Shown one piece after another: positions 56,560-64,000 of a stretch of 64,000 bases of DNA; the first letter of the stretch is position 1, and every line of letters starts with the position of its first letter. The notes under the pieces are model-generated. The model saw nothing but the letters and a program-made list of their open reading frames with translations, did no database searches and was not told the DNA's origin. A program made the position numbers and the translations under genes. Origin of the DNA: Galaxea fascicularis (lineage: Eukaryota > Cnidaria > Anthozoa > Scleractinia > Euphylliidae); assembly GCA_948470475.1 (NCBI GenBank), contig OX419340.1:13193214-13257213 (forward strand). Reading direction: 5' to 3'.

Positions 56560-59500
56560 ATAATAAGAATAATAATAATAATAATAATAGTAATAAATAA
56601 CATATTGAAACGAAAGCAACGAAAACTGTCGCAACCGTAACGGAGCACAAACCTGGCTTAAAGAGCCAGAAAGATAAAAATAACTTGCGACTGAGCCCCG
56701 TACACAGTAAGAAAATTAACTTTGAGCAATCTAAAGGAGTACGGCATTGCTCGATCACCACACCAGAATTCTCGATGTGGCGGGAACGCATTCCATTCTT
56801 TGGAAAATCTCCTCGAGATACCCTAAGTATCCCTAGTATACCCTAAATATATATTTGGAGTTACCAAATATGGTCTATAAGACTAAACTCTGTTTCACTC
56901 ACATTTCTCCCGTAGTGTGACACTCCAAAACAAGAGCTTCCTGGATCTGGATCAAAGAAGCTGGAAACAACAAACAATGTTATTAAACAGCTCACTCTAG
57001 ATATACTTTCCGCTCGACGGGAAAAGCTAGTCAGGAGAGTAATGCAACTCACCATTCGCTGTCTTTGTGTTGCGCTTTGACTCTTTGTAAGAAATTCTGA
57101 TAGCTTCCCCTGAAATAATATTTGCAGTAGTGAAAAATGTCTTGCATCTCTTCGGCTCTTGGAGCGTGAGTGTGGACAAGTAATCCCCAGTGCCGTATTT
57201 TTTTTTAACCAAATGTAACGTTTGTGGTTGTCAGGGTTTTCAACTTAACCCGGCGCCCAACGCAAGTCACCAGCTACTTTAAGCGTTTGCACTGGATACT
57301 TCGGCATGAACCTCGGCTCCACCGCACTGTGTTGCTATCGCGGCGCAATAGTCCTCCGGGTACTTCTGAATATCCTCCTGCTACCATTTTTCTTTTTGAA
57401 ACCCCTGAGTTGCTCGGAAAGGTGTAGGTGTAAGGGTTTAGCTCGGTGCATCACACCTGACCATAATTAGTACTTGTCACCCTGAAGGCTGACCTGGAGC
57501 CTCTTTCCCTTGTTTTCCCCTAGCCCCCTCCCCCACAGGAAGGGCTGATACTCTAATGGAGTGGTTAATTAAGTATTTGTTATATTAATAGGAGTTCGAC
57601 TGTAATTATGCATACCTAGCAAACACACTTTCCTTGTCCAGTAGTGTCAGCACTCCAGCACGCTACAGAGGCAAACAAGTTAGAGTCGCATCACTGTTGT
57701 TGTTTCTCATGAGGGTGGGTAGGAGGGTGGTAGTTGACAAAGTATTTAATTTTCCAGAGAAATACAGATAGTAATACGTTGATGTATCAGAAGTTCCATT
57801 CTTATTAAACTACACAGTTCAAACAGAATGCTCTTTCCTCCAGCCATACTTACCTGACATGTAAGCAACTCGATACAAGGAGCGTTATCAAAATAATCCG
57901 CAGTGAGATCAGCCAACATACCCTCTTCCCTGTAAAGAGATATCAAATAAAATCAACACTACTGTAAACCAAACCTGTTACGGACAAGGCACTTCTCACC
58001 TGGTATACTCATCTGCGCTTTTAAATATGTGGGTGTTGTAAAAATGCTGCAGTGTTTCAGAACAGAGGTTGACACAGATCTGTTCCAACTGGTTGACCTG
58101 CAGCAGGAGACACAGGATGTGAATACAGTTTATACCCAGAAAGATTCCCTCTACAATGAAGATAACTATTTTAACCCTCTAAACCTAAGATCGTTATCTA
58201 TTTTCTCCACACTGTTCTGCATACATTTTCTATTGTAACGATGAGGAGAATTTGTTAAACAATCAAGTTGTTACTTGTTGATCACTTCCTATTTTCTCAC
58301 AACCTTTATGTTTGTTTTAGCAATGTTCCTATAAGGAGAAGTTAAACATTGATCACTCTTAGGGGTTAAAGAGTTCATTAAATACTTCATAACCCAGAGG
58401 TGAAGTTTCTCCAACCGCTTCCTCAATTTCCTGGAATTACATTCGAACTTTAAAAAGGCACTGTCGCGTAATTTGAATGGAGGTAAAGACAAATGACTTG
58501 CGACGTGCTTAATAATTAATCAATACATTTCATTTGTCAGTGCATGTGTACAAGGGCTTTTCCAGGCTTCAAAGTGTTATTTTCCATGATCAAATAAGTA
58601 TTTTTCATTTGTTGGATGTTCCCGTCTGGCTGCTCTTCCTGCCATTAACAAGGCTTAAGTTTCCAGTCTACAAGCACCTTCCGGGGCCCTTCCTCAAGGC
58701 CCTTCCAAACCCTGTGCCCACTCTGATGACGTACGGATGACGTCAGAACGTGTTAAGAACAACGAACTAAGCTACGAACCGCGCGCGGGTTGCCTGACTG
58801 GTGTTCATTCCACGTTTTGACATCCTCTGTGTATTATCAGAGTATACATACACTGCTAAATGGAATCTATTTGTTTTAAACACTGAGTTTTCCATTTACT
58901 TTCTTTGACTCATAACGTCTTTCGTGTGGCTATACTTTAAACGCAAACTCCTCATTTCGGTTAACAAGCAAACTCTCCTGACCGGAGTGTTGATGAAAAC
59001 CATCAGCAATGGCTGGCTAGGAGACTGCGTTACGGAAGAAAAAGCCAAACCGTCACAATTTGTCATACCTGGCTGTTTTCAAAACCAAACATATCTAAGA
59101 CACCTATCAGACCAGATGCTCCCTTGGAGAACTGGAAACTACCATCGAGCCCTGGCGAAGATGGGGTACTCACTGACAGAAAACAAAATAGATCTAATAA
59201 ACAAGTGTCAATTCAACAGCTATCTTCAGTACCCCAAAAACTGAAAACAGGAAACTCTACACAGACCATCTCTGATCGGGCGGAGGTTTGCGTTGAGTTT
59301 GATTTCACCAACCGCATGGAATTTTACTCCATATAGTCCTTCTCTGTTCACAGGGCAATTCATATACACCCTAACGCCGATTTAGTCCCTTTGGCTCACG
59401 ACTATAATATCCCGCTTCCATGGCATGCATCTGCAAACACTGTATACAGCTGAGCTATGTCACTCAACACAAACTACGGCCTGCATTTATCGTAAAGTTT

Positions 59501-62500
59501 TACAAGTTTCTCAAAATCCCACGGCATTTGAATTTTTACGTGTCGTGTACTACAAGTTGTACTTTTAATTTACATCAGAGAATTTGTATCTTTGTTGTAA
59601 TTTGCAATTTTAGTAATTTGCAATTACCAATTTTTCGTAATTTACAATTTTAGTTTATGCCCCATTTTCCGCCGAAATCTTAACTTTGGTCGGTCATTAT
59701 GTCCGAACAAATTCTTTTAACCAAATAATAAGTAAACAATGATAAACGTCCGACCACATTTTCATGTGTCCTATTCGACTAACGACTAAAATAGAGACTT
59801 GCCCGGACATATGTCCTTTCAAGAAAGAAAAATTATTTGCAGCCCTGCTGGCCACCTGAAGACATCACATGGTCACATCAGTCAATCTTGATTGGTTACT
59901 GAAAATATCCTTCCTCGTGAATCAGTGGAGAGAAAGTCACTTCTGATCATACTCACAAACCTTGCAGCGGAGTCATGAGCAAGCCACTGCTGGAATTAAG
60001 CGAGTTTCTCCCAAGGGAGCCAGTTGACCCAGGAGACGCTGCGCGCAGTGATTCATACGATCCATGTGGTGAGACTGACACCATGCTAGCAGGCCTTTTG
60101 TAACTGTTAACTCGGCGCACAACAGCAGCAACTGTCCTGCAGTATAATGCCTTGGCAAGAGCATCTCTGTTTGAGTTTGCCTGTTATAAGGAGATAGATT
60201 TTGTCCCAGAAAAAAAGATTGAAACCTTACACTGTAAGTCGGTGACACACGGTTCAAAATGTGCTGAACAACGAATGTTGCCACTCTTGGTCAACAAATG
60301 TTGAACAGTATATCATGTCATGTTGAATATTGAAAAAGGCCATTTAACATGTTGAGTGTTGTTGAACAACAACAGAGACGAGTTTTACTACATTCAACAA
60401 GTTGCTGCAACACCGTTCAACACCTGTTGAGCAATAAATGTTGCACAATGTTGAACTTTTAATAGACTATCGCTAAGTACAATATGTTTGTTTGCAAGTT
60501 GTTAGAGATAGTAGTAATAAACAATTGTACTCATTTGTTTCAATTCATGACTTTTCAGGTATTTCCTTTTAAAGAGAAAACAATTGGTAAAACTGAGAAC
60601 TGCGTGAGAAGACCACCATTTGTTGTCGGTTTTTTTTTTTTTTTTTTGCAGTGAAATTTGACGCACATTTTGCGAGACAAGACATTTTTGAGAGACCAAC
60701 TGCTGTCCCTATAAGAAATACGTAATTCAAGCAAATCTCAGAGTTATATGTATAATAATTGTAGGCTCATAAGGCTCAGTTAATTCATCACAGATGGCAT
60801 AAATTTTATTTACTGTACAGAAACTGGTCTCACAATCCCAGATTGAATTGCCTTGAAACACGTGATTGAATAACTTTAGCACTCATTTTCAGCAATCATT
60901 AATTTACAGCATAATGGAGGTGAAGGGGGGAATCCCTAGAGGAATGAAACTGAAAAAAAAAATGGAATTTCCAGGGGAGCTCAACGTCATTTACTCATAA
61001 TCATTTTATTTCAATAATTTAAATTTAACAAATTATAAAAAAATATACAACCCACATATAGCAAAGCTAATCGAGGCAGGTTGTCTAACTTACAATCAAA
61101 TTAATGATGTTTAATGATGTTTCCACGATCTTCCACTCCCCCCCCCCTCCACCCCTCTTATCAAAGCTGCTAGCAGTGCAACACCATGCTTGAAACTTTG
61201 AAAGGGGGAGGGGAGGGGGGAGCTGTGTGTTGCATCTCATGGATTTCTTAGCAGTAGCCATTTTTAGAAAGAAACGTTGTTTTGTGATTGGAAATGTCTC
61301 AACAATTTTACAACTGGTTGTAGCTCAAGGGGAAATCCCCAGCGGAATGAAACTAAAAAAAACTGGAATTTCCAAAGGAGGGGGGTGGGGGTGGGGGCAA
61401 CGGGGGCCTGTTTTTAAGGTGAAATGTTCAGCAATCAATGCTTTTTTACTAACTGCTGAATGCTAAAATTCTTGATGCTTTTGCATCCTGTAAAACGTAG
61501 GCCACTGCCTGGACAAAAGGAAATTCTCTTTTTCAACAAAAGTGCCAGTAATACAATGCCATTAATGAATAAGTAATGACACTCACAGTTGCTGAGTCAC
61601 AGAGTGACCTTAGAATCTGCCCCCTGACGTTCTTGGTCTTTGTCGTCAGACCTCTGTACAGTGAAACACCGGATATACCAAGCAATGCAGCCACGGCTTT
61701 GACCTCTACAATAAAATGCAGCATGTTTAAGCGCACGATCATGAAAAAATCACAATCAGATTTCAAGAAAATCATGGACCCCTCTCTCTTTGAGATTGCA
61801 GTCACATCTAGTTACATGACAACAGTCACAACTATAGTTCCTGGAAGTCGTCAATGTGCAAAAGTTGAAACACATGAAGTTACAGCTGTAGCAGTAATGC
61901 TGTCAGATAAAGAGTTAGAAGTAATTACATGTAAATTAGTGTGTTCCAAAATTTGTGTAGATAAACAATACTTTGAAAAGTGCATATGAAATGTTACATT
62001 CACAATAATATTAATCAGATAAAGGCATAATGCTTACACTGTCATATCATTTAAATTGTAATATTTGTTATAATAATAAATAGAAAAAAGGAAGTAGAAC
62101 AAGGGGGGGGGGGTCCTCAATTGAAGGGCTTCCTTGTTTTTTAATTATTAAGTTTTAGGCAAAAGTCACAAGCTAATCTTTCAAATCATAGCTTTCATAT
62201 CACTAAAAGTTCAAGTCTGTAAGGCAAAGTAAAGAGAATTTGGGGAGATTCTGCACTTACACTGAAAGCCCCTTTTGAAGAAAAGCCATCACTAACCTTG
62301 TCCCTCCAAAAAGGGGGGACACACTAAGCAGGTGCACATTTAAAAAGGGAGGCATGATAGAGGATTTCATTTGGTAGAAGCCTCAGATGAACAGAAACTA
62401 GACTGTAACTTTTTCTTTCCAGAAAATAGTCACCCACCATTATTGCCTTTAACATCAACTTCTGGGCCTTCACCATCAACAAACTCAACATTACCAAGAA

Positions 62501-64000
62501 GCAGGATTGCCACTAAAATTCTCAAAACATCTAAAAACGGAATTCCAAGTGTGACCAGAGCTGTCTGAGAAAATAAAGGAATAAAGTGAAGCAGGAGTTG
62601 GTCTAAAGCCATTGCGATTTCACAATGCAAATCAAGACGTCAAACCTTATTAAGATCAGGATGCAATTCAAACCATCACACTTGCATCTTTTCAGAAACA
62701 AATTTCCAGGGCCTTTACAAGGCTTTTCCAGGCCTCAGAAAGTTTTTTTTACAGGACTCATATTATGCTCAAATAAGTATTTTTCAGTTTTTGGAGCTTT
62801 CCATTGTGCTGCTCTTTAGTGTTTTTCAAGGAAACTTTATCACTTGAGTTTAAAGATTTCCAGGGTGAGGATAGCCCATAACCCCCTACCATTTTCAAGG
62901 ACTTCCCGGTCATGGAAAATGCTCGACTAACATTCCAGTACATTCCAGGACCGTACAAACCCTATGTTCCCTAGTATCTTTTAAGAAAACTTTTTTGCTT
63001 GTGTTTACAAAATTTCAGGTTTTCCTATCACTTTCATGGACTTACCAGTCCTGGAAAATGCTCAACTAAAAATTATTCAAATACTTTTCAGGATTTTCAG
63101 GACCTGTACAAACCCTAAATGATGATAGAAAAACACTTTATTAACCATACAATAGCCTCAGAATTTTTTTTTTATCAATATCATCAGTAAACTAACCCTC
63201 CACTTGTCAAATTTGGCTCTGTAGTCCTCCTCATCTTCACTGTTAGGAATGGAACTTTTATTGAGGTACAGCAAGGAATGAACACTGTAACCTTGGAGAT
63301 GAAGCTTCACTATAAAGAAACGACAAATCAATGAAAATGAATTAACTTGCTCTATCTTCTTTATAAACCATTTTAAGATTAAATTTCTGTCACTCAAAAA
63401 AATTCACCATACATGTACAACCCCAAAGATTTGGTTTCATTTAACATGAAGCCCCAGAAAATAATAAATTGCTCCCCCAATTTCAGAACAATTTGTCAGC
63501 AAGACCATCTACTGTAGGAAACTGAGTAAAGGTTTCCCAAAAATTCCATGAATTAATCAATAAGCTAAACAATAATACTTAACTTGAAACTTTGAAGAGG
63601 GCACAGTAAAATTACTAAATTACTGTAAAATGTTTTAAAGATCTTTTGTGCTACAAAATGTTCAGTTAACTCTAAAAATGTAGACTCCATTACTATTATA
63701 ATTATTATAGTAACGGAGTCTACATTTTTAGAGTTAACAACTGTTTTTGTAGCACAAAAGATCTTTAAAACATTTTACAGTACCATGAGTTCTTTTCAGT
63801 AACAACCAAAAACATCAATCCATCAACAAGCTGTTTTGTAAAGGAAAATCACTTTTATACAACAGATTGTTGTACATGTACCTCTCTCCTCTTGGGTTAT
63901 GCCATATAACAGCTGGTAAAATATGTGATAATTCCTCTCCCCAACAGGTGGACATGCAACTCTGGTCTGTTGAGCACAACAAAAAAATAAACTGTTACCC
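50573..64000 (-). CDS. Unconventional myosin heavy chain, 3' 21 exons (5' end outside window)
   Basis: An actin-based motor. Exons (high to low): 63881-63961, 63197-63309, 62438-62564, 61587-61705, 59957-60180, 59069-59138, 58000-58097, 57854-57929, 57616-57662, 57053-57109, 56903-56960, 56227-56307, 55687-55811, 55390-55441, 55188-55253, 54994-55093, 54466-54664, 54131-54301, 53530-53620, 52720-52819, 50573-50721. All junctions are GT/AG and phases agree at every join except the first, where one extra base near 63900 breaks the frame. About 730 residues are visible: motor from the RVACPPVGERNYHIFYQLL segment on, one IQ motif, a short tail with a proline-rich stretch and an SH3-like domain, stop TAA. 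The P-loop and switch I lie beyond the right edge. Motor-IQ-SH3 is not a layout I can match to a named class; it is not class I by tail, since no TH1 region is visible. Confidence 0.88.
50773..51571. mobile_element. TTAA-flanked fold-back element with CAATCGAACT arrays, inside a myosin intron
   Basis: Ends CCGGCATAGTAAATCGAAC and GTTCGATTTACTATGCCGG are exact inverses, and TTAA borders both sides (about 50766 and 51571), as in piggyBac-type insertions. The arms (50795-50935 and 51300-51555) are arrays of CAATCGAACT and its inverse. A core of about 370 bp (50940-51300) is unrelated to the arms and keeps an ATG-led frame at 51059. Confidence 0.8.
51660..51735. repeat. Interspersed repeat fragment, first of two in this intron region
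   Basis: ATGAAATCAAATGAGGAATG followed by ATCCTCGCAGTTGTAAACG matches TTTCAAATGAAAAATGATCG at 53029-53092 in the same orientation. An inverse piece (CAACTGCGAGGATCGTTCTT) lies at 51825-51844, so the unit is itself partly palindromic. Common dispersed-repeat structure; class unknown. Confidence 0.5.
51900..52700. other. Intronic DNA, no supported coding
   Basis: Opposed open frames at 52056-52331 on both strands lack domain content. ACCGCATTCTGG...GAGG and CACAATGCGGTAAAATCTGG at 52401 and 52474 form a small inverted pair (ATTTTACCGCATT against AATGCGGTAAAAT), indicating another fold-back repeat. Confidence 0.4.
53776..53803. repeat. Short TATGTATT microsatellite
   Basis: Three to four copies of an octamer-like TATGTATT unit within a myosin intron. 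Confidence 0.7.
54131..54301 (-). CDS. Myosin neck exon with one IQ motif
   Basis: Encodes a helical stretch ending in AAITIQSWVRRWICRKRW, an IQ motif (I-Q-x-x-x-R-x-x-x-x-R/K) for calmodulin or a myosin light chain. No second IQ is visible, so the lever arm is short. The exon continues into a Lys/Ser-rich linker (SLELQRKGSQGSK). The donor GTGAGT leaves two bases pending, which the exon at 53530-53620 completes. Confidence 0.88.
54466..56960 (-). CDS. Myosin lower 50 kDa, actin interface and converter exons
   Basis: 56903-56960: FGVSHYGRN (consensus FxIxHYAG). 56227-56307: VVYDASGLLNINRDSIPDDI (consensus V-x-Y-x-x-x-G-F-x-x-K-N-x-D). 55687-55811 and 55390-55441 hold a loop-2-like variable region. 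55188-55253: LLKTLVQSQPTFVRCVK (consensus L-x-x-T-x-P-x-F-V-R-C-I-K). 54994-55093: the SH1-SH2-like helix and converter start (QQIRVLQIFETLQLLQS). 54466-54664: converter VAHRTRFQAFARKYKFVAP through LGKKCVLY, at the place where other myosins have GKTKVFLR. Confidence 0.88.
56488..56597. repeat. (TAG)n/(TAA)n microsatellite
   Basis: About 23 TAG units followed by TAA units within a myosin intron. The polyleucine, polytyrosine and polythreonine frames across it are artefacts. Confidence 0.95.
57053..59138 (-). CDS. Myosin switch II, relay helix and loop exons
   Basis: 59069-59138 carries switch II, GLIGVLDMFGFE (consensus LDIxGFE). 58000-58097 has LEQICVNLCSETLQHFYN, the relay helix (consensus FEQLCINxxNExLQxFF). 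57854-57929 has TADYFDNAPCIELLT, and 57616-57662 AGVLTLLDKESVF (consensus GxLxLLDEE). 57053-57109 has GSYQNFLQRVKAQHKDSE. The acceptor of the switch II exon (GGTAG) has a weak pyrimidine tract; it was chosen because it matches the GTGAGT donor phase of the previous exon. CCAG seven bases further in would not keep frame. Confidence 0.85.
58540..58720. repeat. Interspersed CCAGG-rich repeat, copy 1
   Basis: CTTTTCCAGGCTTCA and ATCAAATAAGTATTTTTCA match CTTTTCCAGGCCTCA and CTCAAATAAGTATTTTTCA at 62724-62787. The right end, CCCTTCCAAACCCTG, resembles the ACAAACCCT ends of the other copies. Confidence 0.55.
59957..63961 (-). CDS. Myosin motor, upper 50 kDa region (five exons)
   Basis: These exons encode, in order, GERNYHIFYQLL, LHLQGYSVHSLLYLN, a short acidic segment (SEDEEDY), LRILVAILLLGNVEFVDGEG, VKAVAALLGISGVSLYRGLT, and SNRDALAKALYCRTVAAVVR. 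These are standard myosin signatures: the helix after switch I, the LHLQG loop, the I-L-x-L-G-N-V-x-F strand, the V-A-x-L-L-G helix, and the D-A-L-A-K helix that precedes switch II. The exon at 59957-60180 then adds a Ser/Gly/Arg-rich insertion of about 45 residues (from RPASMVSVSPHG to MTPLQG) not present at this length in most classes I know. Confidence 0.88.
60240..60480. mobile_element. Degraded relative of the CAACATTTGTTG MITE
   Basis: Repeats of CAACAAATGTTGAAC-type palindromes and ACACACGGTTCAAAATG match the ends of the element at 6246-6662. It starts 60 bp from the acceptor of the myosin exon at 59957-60180. Boundaries unclear. Confidence 0.5.
60924..61384. repeat. Directly repeated ~55 bp units within a myosin intron
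   Basis: GGGGAATCCCTAGAGGAATG with AAACTGAAAAAA...TGGAATTTCC (60930-60975) recurs as GGGGAAATCCCCAGCGGAAT with AAACTAAAAAAAACTGGAAT (61330-61374). Between them lies a G/C-rich fold-back pair (CCCCCCCCCTCCACCCC at 61139 and GGGGGAGGGGAGGGGG at 61205). Confidence 0.6.
62690..63120. repeat. Interspersed CCAGG-rich repeat, two adjacent copies
   Basis: Copy 2 (about 62690-62965) and copy 3 (about 63000-63117) share CCGGTCATGGAAAATGCTC / CCAGTCCTGGAAAATGCTC, AACTAAAAATT-like DNA, and the end CCAGGACCGTACAAACCCT / TCAGGACCTGTACAAACCCT. Both lie in one myosin intron. Confidence 0.6.
63621..63782. mobile_element. 162 bp fold-back element with near-perfect ~75 bp arms
   Basis: TACTGTAAAATGTTTTAAAG opens the left arm and CTTTAAAACATTTTACAGTA closes the right. 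AAGATCTTTTGTGC/GCACAAAAGATCTT and AACTCTAAAAATGTAGACTC/GAGTCTACATTTTTAGAGTT also pair. The loop is about 9 bp of AT. High arm identity suggests recent insertion or ongoing gene conversion. It sits in the intron between the first two visible myosin exons. Confidence 0.85.

Noticed and set aside
12182..56597. CRISPR-like arrays in the short-repeat regions
   Set aside because: This is animal DNA. The repeats are microsatellites or inverted arrays without unique spacers of uniform length.
56371..56791. Long homopolymeric open frames (polyTyr, polyLeu, polyThr)
   Set aside because: They are produced by the TAG/TAA microsatellite at 56488-56597 inside a myosin intron.

Overview
This is animal nuclear DNA, most likely from an anthozoan cnidarian and probably a stony coral. 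The coding DNA is intron-bearing and sparse. The rest is AT-rich and packed with short inverted-repeat elements, tRNA-derived SINEs and decayed non-LTR retrotransposons. One element, with ends of the type CCGGGGGGTACTCC, is a family I associate with coral genomes. The organism call is inference; no similarity search was possible.

Layout. (1) 0-4.3 kb: candidate start of a minus-strand gene of unknown function, with first coding exon near 4.1 kb and a second at 313-486, running off the left edge. (2) 4.3-8.2 kb: a dense block of mobile elements. (3) 8.3-12.1 kb: a two-exon minus-strand gene for a small mitochondrial membrane protein resembling UQCC4 (CCSMST1/C16orf91); its 3.4 kb intron holds a SINE and fold-back repeats. 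(4) 12.2-23.1 kb: non-coding, with a MITE cluster, LINE debris, SINEs and a local duplication. (5) 23.6-24.7 kb (+) and 43.9-44.7 kb (-): two intronless, convergently oriented forkhead transcription factor genes about 19 kb apart, each with an EH1 (Groucho-binding) motif C-terminal to the forkhead. They look like a diverged local duplicate pair. (6) 44.8-50.5 kb: non-coding, including a truncated non-LTR retrotransposon. (7) 50.6-64 kb: the 3' 21 exons of a minus-strand unconventional myosin. They cover most of the motor, one IQ motif, and a short tail with a proline-rich segment and a C-terminal SH3-like domain. Its 5' end lies beyond the right edge.

The functional content is therefore two putative repressor-type Fox genes, a respiratory complex III assembly factor-like gene, a short-tailed myosin of uncertain class, and one unknown gene. 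They share no obvious pathway; this is ordinary gene neighbourhood in an animal genome. The most informative non-coding features are two paralogous empty sites, which fix element insertions, and a recurring design of fold-back element whose arms are inverted arrays of short repeats. I rebuilt gene models by joining exons at GT/AG sites in matching phase; the myosin model is consistent over 20 junctions apart from one apparent single-base frameshift at 63,900.
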